Positions 58,030 through 64,000 of a stretch of DNA of 64,000 nucleotides are shown here, piece by piece (positions within the stretch are counted from its first letter, which is position 1; each line of letters begins with the position of its first letter). The notes beneath the pieces were generated by a model, which was not told the origin of the DNA, ran no database searches, and saw nothing but the letters and a program-made list of their open reading frames with translations. Made by a program: the position numbers and the translations under genes. The stretch comes from Kingella potus (GTDB lineage: Bacteria; Pseudomonadota; Gammaproteobacteria; Burkholderiales; Neisseriaceae). The DNA lies in NCBI RefSeq assembly GCF_900451175.1, contig NZ_UGJJ01000001.1, positions 496,001-560,000 on the forward strand. Reading direction: 5' to 3'.

Positions 58030-59721
58030 TTATGCTTTGGCCTGCCAAGTGTCTTTCAACGTAACCGTGCGGTTGAACACAGGCTTGCCTTCACTGTGGT
58101 CGCGGCGGTCGGTAACGAAATAGCCCAAACGCTCGAACTGCCGGCGGCTCTCGGGTGGCAGGCCGCTGGCCGAAGCCTCTACCCATGCTTGGATTTCGCG
58201 GGCGGATTCGGGGTTGAGGAAATCGGTGAAGGGCAGGTATTCTCCGTCGGCACCGCGCACGGCGTCGGGACGCGGTTCGGTAAACAGACGCTCATAGAGG
58301 CGCACGGTGGCGGGGACGGCGTGTTCGGCGGAAAGCCAGTGGATCACGCCTTTGACTTTGCGGCCTTCGGGGTTTTTGCCGAGTGTGTCGTAATCGAGGC
58401 TGCATTTGAGTTCGACGACGTGGCCGTCTGAATCTTTGACTACTTCGTCGCAACGCATCACATAGCTGTGGCGCAGGCGCACTTCGCCGCCGGGAATCAG
58501 GCGTTTGAAGCCTTTGGGCGGGTTTTCGGCGAAGTCGTCGGCTTCGATGTAGAGTGTGGACGAAATCGGCAGATCGCGCCCGCCCATTTCTTCGTGGTTG
58601 GGATGGTAGGGGGCGTAGCGGCTTTGCGCTTGGGCGGGGTCGAAGTTGGTGAGTGTTACTTTGAGCGGGTTGAGTACGGCAATCATGCGCGGGGCGGAGT
58701 TTTCCAGCTCTTCGCGGATGGCGCCTTCGAGTACGCTCATATCAACGGTGTTTTCAGACTTGGAAATACCCGCGCGTTTGGCAAACAGGCGCAGGCCTTC
58801 GGGCGTATAACCACGGCGGCGCATACCGGAAATCGTGGGCATACGCGGGTCGTCCCAGCCGGAGACGCGGCCGTCTGAAACCAGTTGGTTGAGTTTGCGT
58901 TTGGAGGTGATGGAGTAGAGCAGTTCCAAACGCGAAAATTCGTATTGGCGCGGACGGGTGGCGTGCGGGGCGGGGATGTTGTCGAGCACCCAGTCATACA
59001 GCGGACGGTGCGCTTCAAATTCCAGCGTACACAGCGAATGCGTGATGCCTTCGATGGCATCGGAAATGGCGTGGGTGTAGTCGTACATCGGGTAGATGCA
59101 CCATTTGTCGCCGGTGTTGTGGTGGTGGGCGCGGCGGATGCGGTAAATCACGGGGTCGCGCAGATTCACGTTGCCCGAAGCCATGTCGATTTTCAGGCGC
59201 AGGGTTTTGCTGCCGTCAGGGAACTCACCGTCGCGCATTTTGTAAAACAAATCCAGATTTTCTTCGATGCTGCGCTCGCGATAAGGGCTGTTTTTGCCTG
59301 CTTCGGTGAGCGTGCCGCGATATTCGCGCATTTGTTCGGCGGTTAAGTCGTCGACATAGGCTTTGCCGTCTTTGATGAGGCCGACGGCGTAGTCGAATAA
59401 TTGGTCAAAATAATTGGAGGCGAAGCGCGGCTCGCCTGCCCAATGAAAGCCCAGCCATTCCACGTCTTCTTTAATGGAGTTGACGTATTCTTGGTTTTCT
59501 TTCTCGGGATTGGTGTCGTCAAAACGCAGGTTGCACAGGCCGTCGTAAACATAGGCCAAACCGAAATTCAGGCAGATGGATTTGGCGTGGCCGATGTGCA
59601 GATAGCCGTTGGGTTCGGGCGGGAAACGGGTTTGGACGGCGGTGTGTTTGCCGCTTTTGAGGTCGTCTTCGATAATGGTGCGGATGAAGTGGTTGTCGGC
59701 GAATTGGTCTTTGTTGAGCAT
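58030..59721 (-). CDS. glnS: Glutaminyl-tRNA synthetase
   Basis: A 563-residue class I synthetase that charges tRNA-Gln. The HIGH motif is at 42-45 (PNGYLHIGHAKS). The KMSKS equivalent is TSKRKLNQLV, and FEAHRPLYDWVLDN and RPRQYEFSRLE are standard GlnRS segments. ATG 59721 gives the usual start (MLNKDQFADNHFIR); the open frame upstream to 60288 overlaps metQ. Two uptake cores lie inside the gene (about 58420 and 58870). A tRNA-Gln gene is also in this window, at the right end. Confidence 0.96.
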   Translation of the reverse strand: MLNKDQFADNHFIRTIIEDDLKSGKHTAVQTRFPPEPNGYLHIGHAKSICLNFGLAYVYDGLCNLRFDDTNPEKENQEYVNSIKEDVEWLGFHWAGEPRFASNYFDQLFDYAVGLIKDGKAYVDDLTAEQMREYRGTLTEAGKNSPYRERSIEENLDLFYKMRDGEFPDGSKTLRLKIDMASGNVNLRDPVIYRIRRAHHHNTGDKWCIYPMYDYTHAISDAIEGITHSLCTLEFEAHRPLYDWVLDNIPAPHATRPRQYEFSRLELLYSITSKRKLNQLVSDGRVSGWDDPRMPTISGMRRRGYTPEGLRLFAKRAGISKSENTVDMSVLEGAIREELENSAPRMIAVLNPLKVTLTNFDPAQAQSRYAPYHPNHEEMGGRDLPISSTLYIEADDFAENPPKGFKRLIPGGEVRLRHSYVMRCDEVVKDSDGHVVELKCSLDYDTLGKNPEGRKVKGVIHWLSAEHAVPATVRLYERLFTEPRPDAVRGADGEYLPFTDFLNPESAREIQAWVEASASGLPPESRRQFERLGYFVTDRRDHSEGKPVFNRTVTLKDTWQAKA

Positions 59722-59925
59722 GACGGAAGCAGGTTTGGGAAAAGCGGCGATTGTACCTGATTTTGCCTGCGCCCTGCATGGAGAGGCCGTCTGAAAAAAG
59801 GCGGCGGGGCTGTTTTTCAGACGGCCTGAAACGGTATAATGCCGCCCCTCGGAGCCGTCGGCAAACCGCCGGCCCGCCAACACCCGCCAACCGGCAGAAA
59901 TAAACCCATCATCAGGAGACCATCC
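59722..59925. promoter_or_regulatory. Divergent glnS/metQ control region with a DUS inverted pair
   Basis: The 204-bp gap should hold both promoters. An inverted DUS pair spans 59784-59827. Being upstream of both genes it cannot be their terminator, unless it marks the end of a lost gene. Confidence 0.4.
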
Positions 59926-60834
59926 ATGAACGCACTCATGAAACTCACTCTGGCCGCCGCCCTCGGCTTCGGCCTTGCCGCCTGCGGCGGAGAGTCCGGC
60001 AACACCGCCGCTTCCGGCGCAAACGGCAGCGCACCCGCCGCCGGCGCAGACAAAACCGAAATCCGTTTCGGCACCACACCCGGCGATTTTGCCGACATGA
60101 TCAAAGACCAAATCCAGCCCGCGCTGGAAAAACAGGGCTACACCGTTACCCTTACCGAATATCCCGATTACGTTACCCCCAACAAAGCCCTGGCCGAAAA
60201 CGCTATCGACATCAACATTTTCCAGCACAAACCCTATCTCGACGCATTCAAAGCCGAACACAATCTCGATCTGACGGAAATCTTCCAAGTGCCCACCGCC
60301 CCCTTGGGCATCTACCCGGGCAAGCTGTCCAAGCTAGAAGAAGTCAAAAACGGCAGCACCGTCGCTATTCCCAACGACCCGTCCAACCTGGCACGCGCCC
60401 TGGTTATGCTCGACGAACTGGATTGGATCAAGCTGAAAGACGGCATCGACCCGCTGAAAGCCTCGCGCGCCGACATCGCCGAAAACACCAAAAACATCGA
60501 ATTTGTCGAAATGGAAGCCGCCAACCTGCCGCGCAGCCGGCAAGACGTGGATTTCGCCGTAGTAAACGGCAACTACGCCATGAGCAGCGGCATGAAGCTC
60601 ACCGAATCCCTGTTTCAGGAACCGAGCTTTGCCTATGTAAACTGGTCTGCCGTACGCACCGCCGACAAAGACGCGAAATGGGTCAAAGACGTTAGCGACG
60701 CATACAACACCGACAGCTTCAAAGCCTATGCGCACCAACGTTTTGCCGGCTACAAATACCCCGCAGCATGGGGTGAAAACGCAGCAGAAGGCGCAAAAGC
60801 CGAAGCCGCATCTGCCGCATCCGCAGCCAAATAA
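59926..60834 (+). CDS. metQ: Methionine-binding lipoprotein MetQ
   Basis: A 302-residue NlpA/MetQ solute-binding lipoprotein with lipobox LAAC (Cys20), a Gly/Ala/Ser linker, and the MetQ patterns IRFGTTPGDFADMI, NIFQHKPYLDAF, VAIPNDPSNLARAL and a YAMSSG region. The tail is Ala/Glu-rich. It delivers methionine to a MetNI importer. GGAG lies 8 bases before ATG. The ATPase and permease genes are not adjacent here. Confidence 0.94.
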   Translation: MNALMKLTLAAALGFGLAACGGESGNTAASGANGSAPAAGADKTEIRFGTTPGDFADMIKDQIQPALEKQGYTVTLTEYPDYVTPNKALAENAIDINIFQHKPYLDAFKAEHNLDLTEIFQVPTAPLGIYPGKLSKLEEVKNGSTVAIPNDPSNLARALVMLDELDWIKLKDGIDPLKASRADIAENTKNIEFVEMEAANLPRSRQDVDFAVVNGNYAMSSGMKLTESLFQEPSFAYVNWSAVRTADKDAKWVKDVSDAYNTDSFKAYAHQRFAGYKYPAAWGENAAEGAKAEAASAASAAK

Positions 60835-60855
60835 ACGGCAGCCGGAAATACATAG

Positions 60856-60895
60856 AGGCCGTCTGAAAACCCGCAACCGGTTTTTCAGACGGCCT
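60856..60895. terminator. Bidirectional DUS hairpin terminator, metQ/hslO
   Basis: Inverted uptake sequences at 60856-60867 and 60884-60895 between the converging metQ and hslO genes. Confidence 0.75.
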
Positions 60896-60910
60896 CTTCC
60901 GTTCCGCCGG

Positions 60911-61801
60911 TTATTGCAGAATCTGCGGCTCTTCCCGTACGGCACGGACAATGTCCGCCCCAAACAGGGCGTTTACGTCGGTTTCGTCGAAAACGTATTT
61001 TTCATTGCAGAAATCGCAGTCGATTTCGATACTCCCCTGCTCCGCCACCACCGATCCGACTTCCCCGCCGCCGAGCATCAGCAGCATATCGCTGACTTTT
61101 CCCCGCGAGCAGGTACAGGCAAATTCGAGTGCTTCGGGATCAAAGACGCGCGGCGGCGTTTCGTGGAACAAACGGTAGAGCAGATGCGGAGCATCCAAAC
61201 CGATCAGTTCCTTATCCGTAACCGTATCTGCCAGCATACCGATGTGCGTCCACCCATCTTCGTCCGGCCGCTCTTCCGGCAGACGCTGCAACAGCAGCCC
61301 TGCCACGGTATGGTCTTCGGCGGCCAGTGTGATACGGGTTTCAATCTGTTCGGAGTTGCGCATATAGTGGGTCAGCATTTGGGCGATGCTGCCGCCTTCG
61401 AGCGGTACGATACCCTGCCATGCTTCGCCGTCTTTCGGCTGGAGGGTAATGGCGAAAATGCCGTTTTCGCCCAACAAATCGCGCAGGTTTTCGTCATCGC
61501 CGATATGTGCGCTTTCGTCCCAACGCGCGGTGGCACGGCAGGTGTTTTCGGATGTGGTTTCCACCACCAGCATTTTCAGACGGCCTTGCCCCTGTACTTG
61601 TACGGTAAGCGTGCCGTCGATCTTCAGATTGCCCGACAATAATGCGCCGGCAGCCAGCAACTCCCCGAGTGCGCGCCGGATGGCGGCAGGATAGTGTTTG
61701 CGGCCGACTATATGCCGCCATACTTCGTCCAAGCGCACATGCAGGCCGCGCACGGCCATGCCGTCAAAAATAAAGCGGGTTCTCAAATCTTGGTTTTGCA
61801 T
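60911..61801 (-). CDS. hslO: Redox-regulated chaperone Hsp33
   Basis: A 296-residue cytoplasmic holdase activated by oxidation. The zinc-binding switch C229-x-C231 (ACTCSRG) and C262-x-x-C265 (DCDFCNEKY) is intact near the end. The amino-terminal fold has FDGMAVRGLHVRL. ATG 61801 follows AAAGG and gives the usual size. An uptake sequence is embedded in the gene near 61575. Confidence 0.94.
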   Translation of the reverse strand: MQNQDLRTRFIFDGMAVRGLHVRLDEVWRHIVGRKHYPAAIRRALGELLAAGALLSGNLKIDGTLTVQVQGQGRLKMLVVETTSENTCRATARWDESAHIGDDENLRDLLGENGIFAITLQPKDGEAWQGIVPLEGGSIAQMLTHYMRNSEQIETRITLAAEDHTVAGLLLQRLPEERPDEDGWTHIGMLADTVTDKELIGLDAPHLLYRLFHETPPRVFDPEALEFACTCSRGKVSDMLLMLGGGEVGSVVAEQGSIEIDCDFCNEKYVFDETDVNALFGADIVRAVREEPQILQ

Positions 61802-61986
61802 TTCATTGTTACCTTTCAAATTGCGGCGGCAGAACTTTATACAGGCCGTCTGAAAACAGAACGGCCTGTCTCCGGATGCGCTCTGCCGCGCGGATTCGCG
61901 CCATATGGCAGTGCGCCAGCCAAAAATCAAGAGCCGTATCCGCACCGTACCTTGTCCGACGGCGGTTTAAAACGGCCGAAACGGAA

Positions 61987-62013
61987 AAATCCCGCTTGCA
62001 CCAAGCGGGATTT
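61987..62013 (-). terminator. Intrinsic terminator of rplY
   Basis: AATCCCGCTTG (61988-61998) pairs with CAAGCGGGATT (62002-62012). On the minus strand the stem is followed by TTTTTCC. Unlike most terminators here it is not made of uptake sequences. Confidence 0.75.
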
Positions 62014-62049
62014 CTGCTCTTTTAATCTTTTTAAATTAAAACGCAGGCA

Positions 62050-62622
62050 TCAGCCTTTTTTGCCGGTAACGGTGGCAACGGCCAGATTGGAGTTACGTTT
62101 CAGGGCAACGCTGCTTACGCCTTCGGGATATTTGATGTCGGAAAGGTGCAGAATATCGCCGGCAACCACATCGCCGCAATCCAATTCGAGTGCGGAAGGA
62201 ATGTTTTTCGGATCAACCAGCACTTCGACCGAAGCGTCCAGCAGGGAAACACGGCCGCTTTGCAGCTTGACCGCTTTGGATTTCTCGGCATTGATCACGG
62301 CCACCGGCAGACGGATGCGCAGCGGCTTGTTCAGATCAACGGTTTGAAAGTCGATATGGACAACCTGTTGGCGGAACGGATGGATTTGGAAATCGCGCAC
62401 GATAACATCGTGGGTTTTGCCGTCCACAGTCAGTTTGATCAGGCTGGTATGGAACGAGCTTTTTTCCAGTGCGTAAAACACGGTTTTGTGGTCTACGGCG
62501 ATGGAGGCTGCCTCCTGATTGTCGCCGTACAACACGGCGGGTACTTGGCCTGCGCGACGCAGGCGGCGGCTCGCACCTGTGCCCTGTGCTTCGCGGAGGG
62601 TGGCTTGTAATTCGTATGACAT
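62050..62622 (-). CDS. rplY: 50S ribosomal protein L25 (CTC-type)
   Basis: A 190-residue two-domain L25/CTC protein: the 5S rRNA-binding domain (about 1-90, LREAQGTGASRRLRRAG and VPAVLYGD) and the carboxy-terminal TL5 beta domain. It binds 5S rRNA at the central protuberance of the large subunit. It lies next to prs in the same direction, a common arrangement. Confidence 0.95.
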   Translation of the reverse strand: MSYELQATLREAQGTGASRRLRRAGQVPAVLYGDNQEAASIAVDHKTVFYALEKSSFHTSLIKLTVDGKTHDVIVRDFQIHPFRQQVVHIDFQTVDLNKPLRIRLPVAVINAEKSKAVKLQSGRVSLLDASVEVLVDPKNIPSALELDCGDVVAGDILHLSDIKYPEGVSSVALKRNSNLAVATVTGKKG

Positions 62623-62718
62623 AATAAAAGTCCTTTGTTAAAAACAGATAAAACCGTCTTCCACCGCGACCAGTTTCAGACGGCATAGGGTCGGATCCGC
62701 GCCGCAGCGCAAATCCGC

Positions 62719-63699
62719 TTACGGCAGCAGCATACCGCCGTTGGTCAGCACATCTTCATTGAAAAGATATGAGACGGATTCTTCGTTGCTGATGCGGCGT
62801 ACGGTTTCGGCCAGCAGCCCGGCAATGGAAACCTGGCGGATACGGCCGCACGCCTGCGCCGCTTCAGACAAAGGAATGCTGTCGGTAACAACAACCTGGT
62901 CGATGTCGGACGAAGCAATGCGGGAAACGGCCTCGCCGGAAAATACGGGATGGGTGGCATAGGCCAAAACACGTGTGGCTCCACGCTCTTTCAGCGCAGA
63001 GGCAGCTTTGCACAAGGTATTGGCCGTATCAATCATATCGTCGACTATCAGACAGGTACGGTCTTGGATTTCACCGATAACATTCATCACTTCGGCAACA
63101 TTGGCTTTGGGACGGCGTTTGTCGATAATCGCCAAATCGGCATCCAATGCTTTGGCCATCGCGCGGGCACGGACGACACCGCCGATGTCGGGGCTGACCA
63201 CGGTCAGATTTTCTATGCGCTGGCGTTGCACGTCGTTTAACAAAATCGGAGTGGCGTAGATATTGTCCACGGGAATATCGAAAAAGCCCTGAATCTGGTC
63301 GGCATGGAGATCGACGGTCAGGATACGGTCGATTCCGGCCGTATGCAGCATATTGGCAACCAGCTTGGCGGAAATCGGCACACGGGCGGAACGCGGGCGG
63401 CGGTCTTGGCGGGCATAGCCGAAATACGGGATGGCGGCGGTAATGCGGGCGGCTGAGGCGCGTTTCAATGCGTCCGCCATAGTCAGCACTTCCATCAGAT
63501 TGTCGTTGGTCGGCGCACAGGTGGGCTGCAAAACGAATACATCGCGCCCGCGCACGTTTTCCAAAAGCTCGACGGCCACTTCGCCGTCGGAAAATTTGCC
63601 GACAGTAGCATTGCCTATCGAAATATCAAGGTGTTTTACTACATCGGCAGCCAATTTCGGATTGGCGTTGCCGGTAAAGACCATCAAACTGTCTGCCAT
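62719..63699 (-). CDS. prs: Ribose-phosphate pyrophosphokinase
   Basis: A 326-residue enzyme making PRPP from ribose 5-phosphate and ATP for nucleotide, histidine and tryptophan synthesis. It shows the ATP/metal region RQDRRPRSARVPISAKL, DLHADQIQGFFDIP, and the PRPP loop CLIVDDMIDTANTL. ATG 63699 behind GAGAAAG is chosen; an in-frame ATG at 63744 adds 15 unusual residues. It is upstream of rplY. Confidence 0.96.
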   Translation of the reverse strand: MADSLMVFTGNANPKLAADVVKHLDISIGNATVGKFSDGEVAVELLENVRGRDVFVLQPTCAPTNDNLMEVLTMADALKRASAARITAAIPYFGYARQDRRPRSARVPISAKLVANMLHTAGIDRILTVDLHADQIQGFFDIPVDNIYATPILLNDVQRQRIENLTVVSPDIGGVVRARAMAKALDADLAIIDKRRPKANVAEVMNVIGEIQDRTCLIVDDMIDTANTLCKAASALKERGATRVLAYATHPVFSGEAVSRIASSDIDQVVVTDSIPLSEAAQACGRIRQVSIAGLLAETVRRISNEESVSYLFNEDVLTNGGMLLP

Positions 63700-63858
63700 A
63701 TCTTTCTCGCTTGGAATAGGGTTTGCGTACTGCTCAGGAAACATCTCGGGCTTCCTTGTCGTTGGTTGCGGGCGCGGGCGGCATTATACGCACCAACAAC
63801 CGGGCAGCCAAACAAAAAATAACGCAAAATATGCTTTTCAGACGGCCCCAATAAAGAC

Positions 63859-63887
63859 AAAAGCGTGCGATATAATCACACGCTTTT
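63859..63887 (-). terminator. Intrinsic terminator after tRNA-Gln
   Basis: AAAAGCGTG (63859-63867) pairs with CACGCTTTT (63879-63887). It lies 5 bases from the tRNA 3' end, and the minus-strand transcript ends in TTTT. Confidence 0.7.
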
Positions 63888-63891
63888 GTAT

Positions 63892-63968
63892 TGGCTGGGG
63901 ATGTAGGACTCGAACCTACGCATGCCGGATTCAGAATCCGGTGCCTTAACCAACTTGGCCAATCCCCA
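63892..63968 (-). tRNA. tRNA-Gln (anticodon CTG)
   Basis: A 77-base cloverleaf on the minus strand. The acceptor stem is TGGGGAT/ATCCCCA with discriminator G and encoded CCA. The D arm contains GCCAAGTTGGTTAAGGC, the anticodon stem is CCGGA/TCCGG with loop TTCTGAA, and the T arm contains GTTCGAGTC. The anticodon CTG reads CAG. The weak first pair U1-A72 is typical of tRNA-Gln. Confidence 0.96.
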
Positions 63969-63988
63969 AAAACTTAAGGAATCCGCTT

Positions 63989-64000
63989 TGGCTGGGGATG
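63989..64000 (-). tRNA. 3' end of a second tRNA, probably tRNA-Gln (partial)
   Basis: TGGCTGGGGATG at the window edge is identical to the 3' end of the complete tRNA-Gln (TGGCTGGGGATG at 63892-63903), so a tandem second copy probably continues outside the window. Confidence 0.6.

Noticed and set aside
59784..59827. DUS inverted pair as a terminator
   Set aside because: It lies upstream of both divergent genes glnS and metQ, so it does not end either of them. It is kept only as part of the control region.

Overview
The window is from a Neisseriaceae genome, most likely a non-pathogenic or commensal Neisseria. The 12-mer AGGCCGTCTGAA (the AG dialect of the Neisseria DNA uptake sequence, DUS) occurs dozens of times. 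It appears singly, as inverted pairs that serve as terminators, and inside genes. Core genes are GC-rich and of neisserial type (comM, creA, hprK-rapZ, yajC-secD-secF, metQ).

Layout. 1-17010 is core chromosome: argF, an MFS drug exporter, a SEL1-repeat protein, a small lipoprotein, ubiB, comM, a SPOR protein, dsbA, sodB, serS and a TerC/CBS protein. The gaps are filled with DUS hairpins and a short hairpin repeat family, in places amplified as ~165-170 bp tandem units. 17753-19291 is a small low-GC island of membrane/unknown genes carrying a Kingella-type DUS. 19416-21680 returns to core (secreted protein, SDR, creA). 44976-64000 is core again: tolC, AI-2E-type permease, dut, fbp, yajC-secDF, ptsN-hprK-rapZ, rbgA, lipoproteins, glnS, metQ, hslO, rplY, prs and tRNA-Gln.

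21788-44934 is the notable region. It holds two full-length FrpC-like RTX proteins (28364-32080 and 38243-41734). They share an identical ~1018-residue carboxy-terminal part: a self-processing Asp-Pro module, RTX repeats and a secretion tail. Their amino-terminal 'tips' are unrelated. Each is followed by an identical hlyD, and one hlyB and one tolC lie upstream, giving a complete type I secretion system. Both frpC genes, and at least five truncated tips between and beside them, are each preceded on the same strand by a small gene for a lipoprotein, a secreted protein or a membrane protein. This gives a repeated order: exported partner, then tip. The tips include an HExxH metallopeptidase-like domain, a His/Cys hydrolase-like domain joined to its own Asp-Pro module, and glycine-rich hydrophobic domains that could insert in membranes. 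Most truncated tips end at an IS1016-type (IS1595 family) element or its remnants. One intact IS sits inside a tip gene with an exact 8-bp target duplication, and removing it restores the reading frame.

Interpretation (inference): the region is a type I-secreted polymorphic toxin/immunity locus of the FrpD-FrpC kind. A backbone gene is duplicated, and a reservoir of alternative tip/partner cassettes has been shuffled and partly destroyed by IS elements. In the meningococcus the partner corresponds in position and lipoprotein nature to FrpD. The toxin and immunity roles are not shown by sequence alone.
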